Numbered from the stretch's first letter, positions 27,578 to 38,191 are shown. The stretch is 64,000 nucleotides of DNA from Chryseobacterium sp. 3008163 (GCF_003669035.1 NZ_CP033070.1:62001-126000), one strand, 5' to 3'. The notes: generated by a model not told the origin, from the sequence alone. Program-made: numbers and translations.

Positions 27578-28998
27578 ATGAAAATAAAATTATTAATATT
27601 ATGTTCTGTTTTTTTTATCTGCAATCTTATACAGAGTCAGATTCCCAATACATTATCTGCAAATGATAAGATATATGGTCTTTCTAAGTTTTGGAGCGAT
27701 GCGAATTACAACTTTGTTTATATGTACAAAGTAGAACCGCAAAAATGGGATGATGCCTATAAAGAAGCGATTGAAAATGTTCAAAAAACTAAAAATGATT
27801 ACGAATATTTTAGAGAACTTCAAAAGTTATGTTCAATTCTAAAAGATGGGCATACAAAAGTTTATTTTCCCGAGGCTATTCAAAGTCAGATAATGACTAC
27901 TCATTTTGGAGCGTACCGTCTTTTTTTGACCAATGTACAAGGGAAAATATTTGTGTACGATGTAAATAAAAGCAAGGCAGAAGAAATTCCTATTGGGAGC
28001 GAAATTGTAAAAGTGAATGGTCTGCCAGCTAATGAATATCAACAAAAATTTGTAACTCCATATATATCCACTTCTACGGAAAATGATTTGAATAATCAAG
28101 CGAGTTATAATTTATTATCAGGATTATCTGGTGATCAATTTGATATAGAAATAAAAACTCCAAAAGGTGAAATTAAAAAGTTCCATTTGATTCATTCCAA
28201 GACCGAAGAGAAAGAATTAAGTTCTGAGCCGTTGCCAAATAATGGTGCTTTCGAATTTAAATGGATGAAAGATGATGTAGCTTATGTTGTCATCAAAACC
28301 TTTGATGATGCTATTGCTGTAAGCGGTTTTGAATCAAAATTAACTGAACTTAAAAAGGCAAAAAAAATAATTATAGACCTTAGAAATAATGGTGGTGGTA
28401 GTGGCAAAAACGCATTAAATATTGCGAAGTATTTTGTGAAGAGTGATACAATCTACGGTGCTAAAAATTACAGCAGAGAAATTATACCGACAGAAAGAGC
28501 AATTGGTTCATTCCTAACGGCTCAAGATACCATCAATGGAAAGCATCAATGGGGATTATCTAAAGAAGAAGCCACTAATTTGTATAAAGCCTATTTGGGA
28601 ACAAAATTTCACAATTTTGAGTACAAGCCAACAATCGTTAAGTCAAATGTTAAATTCTCAGTCCCAACGGTGATACTTACAAACAACAATACAGCTTCTG
28701 CTGCGGAAGATTTTCTAATTTATTTGTTTAATGAAAAGAATATAATCAGAGTTGGAGATTTTACCAATGGAAGCACAGGTCAACCATTACAAATAGATCT
28801 ACCCGGTAACACCACTGCCTGGATTTGTACAAAAAAGTAACATTACCTAACGGAGAAGAATTTGTAGGAATTGGAATAAAGCCAAATATTATTGTTAAAA
28901 GAAATTTGAATGATGTTTTATATCCTGTCAAATATGATTCACAATTATTTGAAGCAATGAGTTATTTAAATAAACCTTTAAAAAAATTAATAAAATGA
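27578..28998 (+). pseudogene. S41 family (C-terminal processing type) peptidase, interrupted by one frameshift
   Basis: Secreted serine peptidase-like protein. Signal peptide MKIKLLILCSVFFICNLIQSQ (1-21), then an N-terminal helical domain, a PDZ-like stretch (about 120-180), and the S41 core with the strand KKIIIDLRNNGGGSGKNAL (near 263-281) and the Ser of NNNTASAAEDF (near 370). The visible frame ends at 28840, but one more A in the run 28831-28836 continues it for 50 residues to TGA at 28998, where it overlaps the ABC gene start (ATGA). Its place inside an export operon is unusual; it may process an exported peptide or the transporter itself. Confidence 0.86.
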
Positions 28999-29717
28999 TC
29001 AATATTCAAAATCTTTCAAAAATTTATAAAACTGAAGACGTTCAAACCAATGCGCTTAATAATGTAAGCTTAAATATCAAAGAAGGCGAATTTGTAGCAA
29101 TCATGGGACCTTCAGGTTGCGGAAAATCTACTTTCCTCAATATTCTTGGGCTTTTGGACAGCGCTTCTTCCGGTTCTTATCAGTTTGAATCGATTGAAAC
29201 AATCGGAACTTCTGAAAAGAAAAAATCTGATATCAGAAAGAAAAACATCGGCTTCATTTTCCAGAATTTTAATCTGATTGATGAACTGACTGTTTTTGAA
29301 AATATAGAACTGCCTTTAATCTACAACGTCGTTTCTTCTTCCGAAAGAAAAAAACGTGTTGAAGAGATAATGGAAAAGATCAATATCTCGCACCGCGCAA
29401 AACATTATCCTCAGCAGCTTTCCGGTGGACAGCAGCAAAGAGCGGCTGTTGCCAGGGCTTTGGTTACAAAACCTAAACTGATTCTTGCCGATGAGCCCAC
29501 CGGAAATCTAGACAGTTCCAACGGAAACGAAGTGATGAATCTTCTCGCAGAACTTCACAGAGAGGGTTCTACAATTGCAATGGTAACGCACTCTTCTTAC
29601 GACGCAGGCTATGCTTCTAAAATTGTAAATATGAAAGACGGTGAGATTTTCTCAGAAGAACATTCTTCCCAAAGAAAAGATGTTTTTGAAAAAGCAGATG
29701 CAAAGATTTTCGAGTAA
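28995..29717 (+). CDS. ABC transporter ATPase (MacB/LolD type)
   Basis: Protein of 240 residues. Walker A GPSGCGKST (near 38-46), Q-loop FIFQNFNL (near 92), signature LSGGQQQR (near 144), Walker B LILADEPTG (near 163) and H-loop VTHSS (near 199) are all present and intact. It powers the two following permeases. The ATG overlaps the stop of the repaired S41 peptidase, showing that the two are co-translated. The family drives export of macrolides, peptides or lipoproteins. Confidence 0.95.
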   Translation: MINIQNLSKIYKTEDVQTNALNNVSLNIKEGEFVAIMGPSGCGKSTFLNILGLLDSASSGSYQFESIETIGTSEKKKSDIRKKNIGFIFQNFNLIDELTVFENIELPLIYNVVSSSERKKRVEEIMEKINISHRAKHYPQQLSGGQQQRAAVARALVTKPKLILADEPTGNLDSSNGNEVMNLLAELHREGSTIAMVTHSSYDAGYASKIVNMKDGEIFSEEHSSQRKDVFEKADAKIFE

Positions 29718-29832
29718 TCGATTCTTTAAAAATTACATTCATTCATCCATTTTATAACTGATCTCAGAGATTCGGAACCATTCTGTTTCTCTGAGGTTTA
29801 TAAAATCGTTTATCAATCATAAACTATCACTT

Positions 29833-32250
29833 ATGTTAAACAATTGGCTCAAAATTGCCTTTATTAATTATAAAAAGAATTGGCTTTCCACCATCATCAA
29901 TTTATTTGGATTGACCATCGGTTTGACAGGATTTATGCTCATCCTAATGCATTGGAATGACGAAGAATCCTTTGAAAAATGGAATCCGAAGAAGGATCAA
30001 ATCTATGGGATTCAGAGTTATTATAAAAAAGATAATACTTACGGAAGCAATATCTCTATCCCTATGGCGGAACGCGCTGCGAAGCTAATTCCAGAAGTGA
30101 AAGATTTTGTTCTTTTTAGTTCGTCAGGAATGGGTTTCAAGATGACAACCAAAAACAAAACGGTTTATCAACAAGACGGAATAGCGACTTCCGAAAATTT
30201 CTTCAATTTTTTTCCATTTAAATTGATTTCAGGAAGTTTTAAAGACGCTCTAAAAAGCGGAAATGCGGTTGCTCTTTCTACAACTTCAGCCAAAAATATT
30301 TTCGGGAAAACCAATGTTGCAGGAGAAAGCGTGAAATTTAATGGTAAAAATTATGCTGTAACTGCAGTTTATGAATTGCCAAAGGAAAATACTATCATAA
30401 AACCTGAATTTATAATTCTGGCTTATGAACAGATAAAAAATGATAAAGAAGCTTGGGGAAGTTTTAATTACGGATGTTTTTTTATGTTGAAAAATGATGC
30501 TGATATAGTTGCTGTGCAAAATAAATTGGTAAAAGAAGTTTTCGAACATAGAGCAAAACTCAATGAGGAAGGAGCTCCTGGTGTTACTGTTGAGAAATAT
30601 ATGGAACTATATGGTCCGAATACTTGTGAACTGATACCATTAGATAAATTAAAACTGCACGCAAAAGCTTATTGGTTCGGAAATGGCGATCTCCAAATAA
30701 TGATGATTTTGCTGACACTTTCTATTTTGATTGTCATTCTTTCGGCCATAAATTTTATTAATCTAAAAACAGCTCAGGCCTCTCAGCGTGCCAAAGAAAT
30801 CGGTATAAGAAAAGCCATCGGAAGTACAAAATCAAGTTTGGTTCTTCAATTTTTATTGGAAACATTTATCATTTGTTTCGCTTCATATCTTCTTTCTTTG
30901 GCTTTGACAGAGCTTCTTTTACCAAGCTTCAATAAGTTTTATGCCAAAGAAATCGTGATGAATGATTGGCATATTTACTTTTATTCTTTCTCGATGGTTT
31001 TAGCGGTTACCTTGATTTCCGGATTAATTCCAGCAATCTATTTATCAAATTTCAAAGCTATTGAAACTTTGAAAGGAAATTTCGCCAGAAGCAAACACGG
31101 CGTTTGGTTGAGAAATGGAATCCTGACCTTGCAATTAATTATTTCTTCATTTTTCATTATAGGAGGTTTAGTTGTAAACTCACAAGTAAAATATATGATG
31201 GATAAAGACCTTGGTTTTAGTGGGAAGCAAATATTGTATGTTAATTTTAGCGAGAACGTAGAAAAACCTTGGCTGAAATATGAACGTTTGAAAAATGAGT
31301 TAAGTAAAATTGAAGGTGTTGAAAGTATTTCTTTCGGAGAAGCAGTTCCCGGAAGTGGCAGATTCAGCAGCTCAAACGTAGATTTTAGAGATAAAAGTAT
31401 CAATGCTCAACACGGTTCTATGGATTTTGATTATCTCCAATTTATGAATGTAAAACTGAAAAAAGGACGCTGGCTGAATCCTAATTTAGCTTCCGATACA
31501 ATTGCAAATGTTATGGTAAACGAAGCTTTTGTTAAGAAATTTGGATGGACAGATGATGAAGCTTTGACAAATGAAATTCGTCCGGGTTTTGATAACAAAC
31601 CGTATCATATTGTAGGAATTGTGAACGATTTTAATATTTGGAATCCGAAAAGTACGGTGGAACCAATCACATTTTTCCATTATAAAGAAACTACTTGGAA
31701 AAGATTTGGGGTGTATAACATTCAATTAAAATTAAAGCCTGATGACATCGATGGAACGATAAAAAGACTCAAATCTTACTGGCAGAAAAATGTAGAGCCA
31801 GGCTATCCTTTCGATTCTTATTTTATTGATAAAAAATTTGCCGAGAGTTTTGTAAAATATCAGAAACAACAAACACTTTTTACAATCTTAAATGCAATGG
31901 TTTTGATGGTGGCTTTACTTGGATTATTCGCTTTGTCGTCATTAATGATTGAACAGAAGTTGAAAGATGTTGCCATCAGAAAAACGCTAGGCGCATCCGA
32001 CAAAACCCTGATTTTTGGTTTGACGAAACAGTTTCTTTGGATTACGTTAATCGCTGTGATCATTAGTATTCCGATCAGTTATTATCTGATGAACGAATGG
32101 CTGAAGGACTTCGCTTACCGAATCGATATGCCCATCTTACCATTCATTCTCAGCCTTTTGGTTTTACTTCTGCTAACGTTTACTGTTGTAAGCATCAAAG
32201 CCTACCAAGCTACTAAAGTGAATCTGATAAAATATCTGAAGTACGAGTAA
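29833..32250 (+). CDS. ABC transporter permease, FtsX/MacB-PCD type (first copy)
   Basis: Protein of 805 residues. It starts MLNNWLKIAFINYKKNWLST, with the first membrane helix near 20-38, a periplasmic MacB-PCD domain, three helices at about 290-410 (the block with FINLKTAQASQRAKEIGIRK), then a second set: helix near 425-445, periplasmic domain, and three helices at about 680-800. So each chain has two FtsX units. It shares clear similarity along its length with the next gene, so the two probably form a heterodimer and arose by duplication. Confidence 0.92.
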   Translation: MLNNWLKIAFINYKKNWLSTIINLFGLTIGLTGFMLILMHWNDEESFEKWNPKKDQIYGIQSYYKKDNTYGSNISIPMAERAAKLIPEVKDFVLFSSSGMGFKMTTKNKTVYQQDGIATSENFFNFFPFKLISGSFKDALKSGNAVALSTTSAKNIFGKTNVAGESVKFNGKNYAVTAVYELPKENTIIKPEFIILAYEQIKNDKEAWGSFNYGCFFMLKNDADIVAVQNKLVKEVFEHRAKLNEEGAPGVTVEKYMELYGPNTCELIPLDKLKLHAKAYWFGNGDLQIMMILLTLSILIVILSAINFINLKTAQASQRAKEIGIRKAIGSTKSSLVLQFLLETFIICFASYLLSLALTELLLPSFNKFYAKEIVMNDWHIYFYSFSMVLAVTLISGLIPAIYLSNFKAIETLKGNFARSKHGVWLRNGILTLQLIISSFFIIGGLVVNSQVKYMMDKDLGFSGKQILYVNFSENVEKPWLKYERLKNELSKIEGVESISFGEAVPGSGRFSSSNVDFRDKSINAQHGSMDFDYLQFMNVKLKKGRWLNPNLASDTIANVMVNEAFVKKFGWTDDEALTNEIRPGFDNKPYHIVGIVNDFNIWNPKSTVEPITFFHYKETTWKRFGVYNIQLKLKPDDIDGTIKRLKSYWQKNVEPGYPFDSYFIDKKFAESFVKYQKQQTLFTILNAMVLMVALLGLFALSSLMIEQKLKDVAIRKTLGASDKTLIFGLTKQFLWITLIAVIISIPISYYLMNEWLKDFAYRIDMPILPFILSLLVLLLLTFTVVSIKAYQATKVNLIKYLKYE

Positions 32251-32262
32251 AATTTGTTAATA

Positions 32263-32315
32263 GTTGTCGGTTGATAGTTAATGGAGGTTATTCTCAAAAA
32301 CCATCAACTGACAAC
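32263..32315. repeat. Inverted repeat between the two permease genes
   Basis: GTTGTCGGTTGAT (32263-32275) pairs with ATCAACTGACAAC (32303-32315), one G-U pair, around a 27-base loop. In the message it would form a hairpin just before the second permease start (32331), where it could affect relative expression. There is no T tract, so it is not a terminator. Confidence 0.5.
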
Positions 32316-32330
32316 CAAAAACCAACAACT

Positions 32331-34760
32331 ATGTTAAAAAACTGGCTTAAGATAGCATTAATCAACTATAGAAAAAACTGGCTTTCCACAATCATCAATA
32401 TTTTGGGGTTAAGTGTTGGTTTGTGTGTTTTTCTATTGATTTTTATTCATTGGCAGGACGAAAAATCTTATGAAGACTGGATTCCGAATAAGGACAATAT
32501 TTATTTAGTTGAAAATGGAAACTCATCTTTTGGTACAATGGTAGTTTCCAGTTATCCGGAATTAACTGTTTCAAAAGAAAAATTTTCTGAGATTGAAGAT
32601 TTCGCTATTGCAAATTCATGGAATGGGTATAAAGTACGATTGATGTATGGAAATAAGTCGGCTTATACAACCAATGCGAGAGCAACAGATTCTTATTTTG
32701 ATTTTTTTCCGATGGAAAGAGTTGCCGGCAGTTTTAAAAATGCAATAAGTGACGACAGCAAAATAGCAATTTCTGAAGAAACAGCAAAGGTTTTATTCGG
32801 AGATGAATATAAAGACTGTATCGGTAAAACATTGAAGCTTGATGATTCTGAAAACAAATCTTACGTTGTGACTGCTGTTTATAAAATCCCAACAGGAAAT
32901 ACAGTATTTCGTCCTGGGTTTATAATGAGACATCCCAATATTGATAAACAGAATTTAGAATGGACAAATTACAGCTATGTAGGATATTTTAAAATAAAAC
33001 CGGGAACAGATATTGCCGCTTTAGAAAAGAAACTTTCTGATCAGCAATCTCAACAGGAAAAAATAAGTTCCGAAAAATGGGGCGAAAAATATGATAAAAA
33101 GAACAGCCCAAAAGTTTATCTCACCCCAATAAGCAAAATGAAACTGGATGCCAAAAGTGAAGGAATTGATAAAGGCGACAAAAAATCAATCATAATTCTT
33201 TTGGGATTATCTGCATTGATATTGCTTTTGTCAGGCATCAATTTAATTAATCTTAAAACAGCACAGGCATCGCAAAGGGCAAAAGAAGTGGGTGTGAGAA
33301 AAGTTGTTGGAAGTACTAAATCAAAGTTGATTCTTCAGTTTTTGCTGGAAACTTTTATCATCTGTTTTACAGCGTACATTTTGGCTTTTGCAATGGTAGA
33401 GCTTTTGCTTCCTTCATACAACAAGTTTTTAGGGAAAGAAATAAAGCTGAATGACACCAATCTATTCATCTACAGCGGCTTACTTTTAATCGTCTTTTCA
33501 TTAATTTCAGGATTAATTCCGGCATTATATCTTTCAAATTTTAAACCGATTAATACGCTGAAAGGAAATTTTTCGAGAAGTAGAAACCGTGTTTGGCTGC
33601 GTAATTCTATTCTGACTTTGCAACTCATAATCTCTTCATTTTTTATTATTTGCTCTTTGATCATTCATTCTCAGGTAAAATATATGATGAATAAAGACCT
33701 AGGTTTTAAAGGAAATCAGGTTGTGAACATTCAGTTTAATAAAACAGATTGGGAGAATGATTATAATTTTAAAAAGTATGTACGTCTGAAAAACGAAGTA
33801 TTAAAAATTCCGGGTGTAGAAGACGTTACTGGTTCGGTAAACTCTATCGGATTAGGAATGGCAAATGCATCACTTGTGAAAAATGCTTTAGATACTACAA
33901 AAACAGTGGAGAATGTTCTTGTAGGAGCTATTGATCACAATTATTTTAAATTCTATAAGATGAAATTTGCTTCAGGAAGAGATATAGATCTTCGCTATGC
34001 TTCTGATACGATTTCCGGAACCGTTGCCAACGAATCATTTATCAAAAAAATGGGTTGGAATAAAGATCAGGCTCTCGGAAAAGAAGTTTTTCCGGGTTGG
34101 GAACAGAAAAAGAAATATAAGATTATCGGTGTTTTGAAAGACTTTCATATCAACGGTGTTGATAAACTTGTAGAACCCATGCTGTTTTTTAATTATGATA
34201 GAAATTGGGCAAAAAATAATATGGGAAATCTTCAGATCAAACTTTCGGGAGATGATATTAACGGAACGTTAGAGCAGATCAAAGAATTCTGGCTCACAAA
34301 AGCTGAACCGGGCTACCCTATCAATTATGAATTTGTAGATAAACAATTTGCCAAAACTTTCGAAAAATTTCAAAAACAACAGACTCTTTTTACAATACTA
34401 AATGTTGTTGTGCTTGTTATCGCATTGTTAGGATTATTCGCACTTTCATCATTATTAATTGAACAAAAATTAAAAGACGTGGCCATCAAAAAAACCTTAG
34501 GTGCAGACGAAAAAACAATTATCTGGGATTTAACGAAAAGATTTTTACTGATTTGTGTAATTGCTGTTTTAATAAGCATTCCGTTTGGATATTATGCAAT
34601 GAATGAATGGCTGAAAGATTTCTCTTACCGAATTGATATGCCGGTTTGGCCTTATGTCTTAAGCATGATTTCACTTCTCCTGTTGACGTTTATTGTCGTT
34701 AGTTTTAAAGCTTATCGAGCCACAAAAATAAATCTTGTAAAACATTTGAAATACGAATAA
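32331..34760 (+). CDS. ABC transporter permease, FtsX/MacB-PCD type (second copy)
   Basis: Protein of 809 residues from the ATG at 32331. A longer frame starts at 32271, but MLKNWLKIALINYRKNWLST aligns exactly with the N-terminus of the previous permease, which settles the start. It has the same two FtsX units and the same QASQRAKEVGVRKVVGSTKS block. It differs more in the periplasmic parts, which suggests the two chains contact different partners. It lies between the first permease and the TolC-like channel in the operon. Confidence 0.92.
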   Translation: MLKNWLKIALINYRKNWLSTIINILGLSVGLCVFLLIFIHWQDEKSYEDWIPNKDNIYLVENGNSSFGTMVVSSYPELTVSKEKFSEIEDFAIANSWNGYKVRLMYGNKSAYTTNARATDSYFDFFPMERVAGSFKNAISDDSKIAISEETAKVLFGDEYKDCIGKTLKLDDSENKSYVVTAVYKIPTGNTVFRPGFIMRHPNIDKQNLEWTNYSYVGYFKIKPGTDIAALEKKLSDQQSQQEKISSEKWGEKYDKKNSPKVYLTPISKMKLDAKSEGIDKGDKKSIIILLGLSALILLLSGINLINLKTAQASQRAKEVGVRKVVGSTKSKLILQFLLETFIICFTAYILAFAMVELLLPSYNKFLGKEIKLNDTNLFIYSGLLLIVFSLISGLIPALYLSNFKPINTLKGNFSRSRNRVWLRNSILTLQLIISSFFIICSLIIHSQVKYMMNKDLGFKGNQVVNIQFNKTDWENDYNFKKYVRLKNEVLKIPGVEDVTGSVNSIGLGMANASLVKNALDTTKTVENVLVGAIDHNYFKFYKMKFASGRDIDLRYASDTISGTVANESFIKKMGWNKDQALGKEVFPGWEQKKKYKIIGVLKDFHINGVDKLVEPMLFFNYDRNWAKNNMGNLQIKLSGDDINGTLEQIKEFWLTKAEPGYPINYEFVDKQFAKTFEKFQKQQTLFTILNVVVLVIALLGLFALSSLLIEQKLKDVAIKKTLGADEKTIIWDLTKRFLLICVIAVLISIPFGYYAMNEWLKDFSYRIDMPVWPYVLSMISLLLLTFIVVSFKAYRATKINLVKHLKYE

Positions 34761-34772
34761 CCACGAATCATA

Positions 34773-34835
34773 TTCCCCTCATTTGGAAGGGTGGCGAAAA
34801 TTCGAAAGAATTTTTGACGGGGTGGTTTACACGGT
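34773..34835. repeat. Possible dispersed intergenic element with hairpin
   Basis: The gap before the channel gene holds CCCCTCATTTGGAAGGGTGG, then the palindrome AAAATTCGAAAGAATTTT (34797-34814), then GACGGGGTGG. It resembles short dispersed elements I associate with flavobacterial intergenic regions. Only one copy is in the window, so the call rests on recall. Confidence 0.35.
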
Positions 34836-34856
34836 TATCAAATAATTCAAAAAAAA

Positions 34857-36142
34857 ATGAAAAAACTATTCTTCATACTAATAATCAATCTCTTTCCCGC
34901 TCAGCAAAGTTGGACGCTTCAAGAAAGCTTGGATTATGCGGCTAAAAATCATCCACTGATTAAGCAGGCTACTGTAAATATTCAAAAAATGAACGTCAGA
35001 TTTCTGCCGCAAAAGGAATGCTGCTGCCGTCAATAGAAGCGGGACTTAATCATAATTATAATTTCGGATTAGGTATTAATCAAAATAATAACCAAAGAGA
35101 AGCGATTAACACCCAATATGACAATGTGTACGTACAAGCCAACTGGGAATTGTTGAACTGGCGAAATTACCTCAATATTTCATTGTCTAAAATCAATAAA
35201 GAGAGCTCAATCTATAAAATGAAACAGGCTCAGAATGAAGTAAAACTGAATGTCATTCAAATGTTTTTCAGTTATCAAAACAGCAAAAGCTGGCTCGAAG
35301 TTCTGGAAACTCAAATCTCAGGAATCGAGGATCAGATCAAACGTACCGAAAAAGAAGTTGAGATCGGAAACCGCCCGAAAAGCGATGTTTATGACATCAA
35401 AGCCAACCTCGGAACGCTGCAGGAACAGTGGGTTTCTGCCAAAAACTCACGGGATCTTTCTAAAATAAATTTATTGAATGCTTTGGCAATAAGCGATGAC
35501 TCTATCGAATTTCAAATGGATGAGGAAAATCTGGCTTCCTTTAATTTTGATGATCCCGAATTTGTAAGAACTCTTTTGGAGAAAAATCCGGCTTATAAAA
35601 CGGTAATTGCAGATACGAAAGCAGCAGAAAAAAATATAAGTATTGCCAGATCTGCCTATTTACCAACAATCAACGGGTTATACAACTGGTCAAGTTTTTA
35701 TAGTAAAACCTTAGGCGAGCCTGCAGATTTGTTTTCTGATCAATTTAAAAGAAATAAGAGTCAACAGGTTGCTTTCGGGCTTTCTATTCCTGTATTTAAT
35801 AAATTACAGGTTAAAAATAATGTTGAAATTGCAAAATTGAATATCATCAATTATAACTACGAAAAGGAAATTGTCATCAATAATTTCACAAAAAGCATTA
35901 ATTCCATAAAAGCACAGTTTAAGAATTCTGAAGAGAAATACACCCTGCTGAAATCGAATTTTGAAAACCAAAGATTATCTTTCCAAAAGTCTGAAGAAAA
36001 ATACAAAGAAGGATTGATGGATGCATATACCTTTTTTGTGGTAAGAAATAACTGGCTTCAGGCAAATTACAATCTGATCAGCAGTAAAAATGAAGTGATG
36101 CAGCAAACTGAATTGCTAAAGGTCTTACAATCTGATTTGTAA
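34857..36142 (+). pseudogene. TolC-type outer membrane efflux protein, interrupted by one frameshift
   Basis: Adding one A to the run 34984-34989 joins the start MKKLFFILIINLFPAQQSW (signal peptide, then TLQESLDYAAKNHPLIKQA) to the main frame RQISAAKGMLLPSIEAG, giving 428 residues, the usual size. Two OEP repeats with long helices are present, with ARSAYLPTINGLYNWSSFY at the start of the second. It forms the outer membrane channel of the exporter encoded upstream and is the last gene of the operon. Confidence 0.88.
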
Positions 36143-36294
36143 AACAAAAAACGTCAATTCGTTACAAAACCACAGATGATGATTGGTATTTCTATTAGAT
36201 TTTAAAAACCTTAAATAAAATAATTTCACCCTCAAAAGTACGCTCAATAATATACAAATATTGATTATATTCGCAGTATTATTTACCATTTAAA

Positions 36295-36657
36295 ATGAAG
36301 AAGAAAGTTGTACTTGTACAAGATAATAAAGATATCCTTCAAATAATGGATCAGGTGCTGGAGGAAGAAGGATTTGATGTGACCGGATCTTTGACTACAG
36401 ATCCCATAAAGAATATTGATAAAATAGATCCGGATATTGTAATTGTAGATGATCACATAAAAGGTTCTGTAAAAGGTTCGCAGGTTATCAAAGAATTAAA
36501 ATCTGATCCTGATACTGAAGAAATACCTGCTGTTCTTACGTCGACATCTAATAATATTGCTTCCGAGGCGGCAGAATGTCTGGCTGATGACTTTATTGGC
36601 AAACCATTTGGAATTGATGATATGATTGAAGTCGTTAAAAAAAATACGGATTCTTAG
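36295..36657 (+). CDS. Single-domain response regulator (divergent)
   Basis: Receiver-only protein of 120 residues. Phospho-acceptor Asp in DIVIVDDHIKGSVKG (near 53) and K in IGKPFG (near 105) are present. The first acidic pair is altered: VLVQDNKD has Q in place of the first D. The switch threonine lies in LTSTS. This divergence suggests weak or altered phosphorylation. A TATATTCG at 36266-36273 may be a relaxed -7 element. It stands alone. Confidence 0.85.
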   Translation: MKKKVVLVQDNKDILQIMDQVLEEEGFDVTGSLTTDPIKNIDKIDPDIVIVDDHIKGSVKGSQVIKELKSDPDTEEIPAVLTSTSNNIASEAAECLADDFIGKPFGIDDMIEVVKKNTDS

Positions 36658-36824
36658 TTAGAGAAATGATTTGTCTTTCTTTTAATAAAACAAAATAAGA
36701 GTTTCATAGAATAATTTAGATCAATTTTCAACATCTTTTTAGAGCAAAGTTCCAACAGCTATTTTCATGTTTTATTTTTTAAAACTTAAAATTCCATTGG
36801 CATTCTTTCACAATTTTATAAACC

Positions 36825-36832
36825 TATATTTG
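36825..36832 (+). promoter_or_regulatory. -7 promoter element
   Basis: TATATTTG matches TAnnTTTG and lies 35 bases before the ATG of the 71-residue gene. No convincing -33 was seen. Confidence 0.5.
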
Positions 36833-36867
36833 TAATCAACTACATTTTTTTAATCAATAAAAAAGCT

Positions 36868-37083
36868 ATGGACTCAGTAGAAATGGAAAACCAGATACTT
36901 CTATTAGTAAGAAAAAAACACGAAGAAACCGGTGGAAATAATGGGAACTTTTTCGGAGACTTTGATCATATCCTGAACCTCCCAATTGCTGAGAGAAATG
37001 CATTCCTGCAAAACATGGTGAACAGAAAACTGATCGTCATTCGTGAAGGTGGAAACGCCAGAATGATTATGCTGCCGAAGTAA
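36868..37083 (+). CDS. Small hypothetical protein
   Basis: Protein of 71 residues beginning MDSVEMENQILLLVRKKHEE. An in-frame ATG six codons in is an alternative start. The predicted helices and the LNLPIAERNAFLQNMVNRKLIVIRE stretch look like a small winged-helix-like or DNA-associated fold, but I recognise no family. A good -7 element at 36825 supports expression as a single gene. Confidence 0.7.
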   Translation: MDSVEMENQILLLVRKKHEETGGNNGNFFGDFDHILNLPIAERNAFLQNMVNRKLIVIREGGNARMIMLPK

Positions 37084-37231
37084 ATTTTTACACAGTTTTC
37101 CCCTACTCAAATCTTTATAATTATTTGCAAGCCAAATAACTCCTTTCATACTCTCCTACTGCAACGTTTTTTATTTTGGAGACAAAAGTTTAATGATTAA
37201 CTTTACATTTCACCGAGTTAATCTTTATCCT

Positions 37232-37636
37232 ATGAAAAAAATAGTACTTTTTCTTTTAATGACCTTTGTTTTCACAGCTTGCGGCGAAGAATGCTATAAT
37301 GCACCTATGCCGATCGTTTTTGAATTCGTTGATGCCGATGACAAAAACCTGATTACCAATGGAACTCTTGACCCCTTTTCAATCAGTGACGAAAATCAAG
37401 TTGGGGTAAAGCTTACAAAAACAGATGACGGAAAAGTTATCTTAGAAAATGTGGGTGCTTACAATGGTACAAAAAACTATACTTTTTATTCTTCACTTAA
37501 GATGTTTAATTTTTCAATAGAGTCGTCAGAATTCAAAGGTGGTTGTGATGGTTACCAAATTAATAAACTAACCTTTAAAGGTGTGGGTATTGATGTAAAA
37601 GACGAAAAAGGACATTATAAAATTATTTTTCAATAA
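37232..37636 (+). CDS. Lipoprotein of unknown function
   Basis: Protein of 134 residues from the ATG at 37232. A longer frame from 37193 would put 13 residues before the signal peptide, so it was rejected. The signal MKKIVLFLLMTFVFTACGEE ends in lipobox FTAC, so the Cys (residue 16) would carry the lipid. No acidic export signal for surface display is evident beyond GEE. The rest is beta-rich with conserved-looking Cys (ECYNAP, GGCDGY). No family recognised. Confidence 0.8.
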   Translation: MKKIVLFLLMTFVFTACGEECYNAPMPIVFEFVDADDKNLITNGTLDPFSISDENQVGVKLTKTDDGKVILENVGAYNGTKNYTFYSSLKMFNFSIESSEFKGGCDGYQINKLTFKGVGIDVKDEKGHYKIIFQ

Positions 37637-37715
37637 TATAAATGACTTCATTTTTCTAAGAACATCATAATTATTAAAAACCATTTCTATTGTTTCTTTT
37701 CTGAAATCAACAGCA

Positions 37716-38008
37716 TTATAAGTGCTTTTCTGGCAATGGAAGATTATTTTTTTTCATAAATTCAAGTAAATCTTTATACTTTTCTTCATAATCCCCGCCA
37801 CTACATTGATCAGAAATGCTACAAATATCTGAAGGTTTTATATCTAAAATTTTTGAAATTTTGGTAAGTATTTCAAGATTGATTTTCACTTTTGAGTTTT
37901 CAATATCAGAATATGCTTTTGAGAAATTCCCATCTCAAATGCCATGTACTCCTGCGTTAAATCCCGATCTCTTCTGATTTTTCTGATATTCTGTCCACAC
38001 ACTTTCAT
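37716..38008 (-). pseudogene. XRE-type helix-turn-helix regulator, interrupted by one frameshift
   Basis: Adding one base to the T run 37917-37920 (A run on the coding strand) gives a 97-residue protein. It starts MKVCGQNIRKIRRDRDLTQE, with the helix-turn-helix (YMAFEMGISQKAYSDIENSK) and then VKINLEILTKISKILDIKPS, a classic Cro/CI domain. The C-terminal 35 residues are acidic then basic (GGDYEEKYKDLLEFMKKNN). In-frame codons extend 20 residues further upstream to 38068, which I judge less likely. It is divergent from the cbb3 oxidase genes and may or may not control them. Confidence 0.8.
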
Positions 38009-38191
38009 CCCGTTTATCTTTAGTAGTTTTTGGTATATTTTAGAAGCTAAGCTAATAGTCTCTACCAAAGTTACTCATTACCTTTGAAAAAACATTAGAC
38101 ACGTAACATGATATTTATTTTTACTTCGGCAAAGCCTTTATTTAAAGTGTTTTCTAGGAAATAAAATCATTCTTTACAACAAACAGGAATT

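Noticed and set aside
32271..32330. Longer start for the second permease
   Set aside because: The extra 20 residues are polar, lie in the hairpin region, and do not align with the sister permease, whose start matches 32331.
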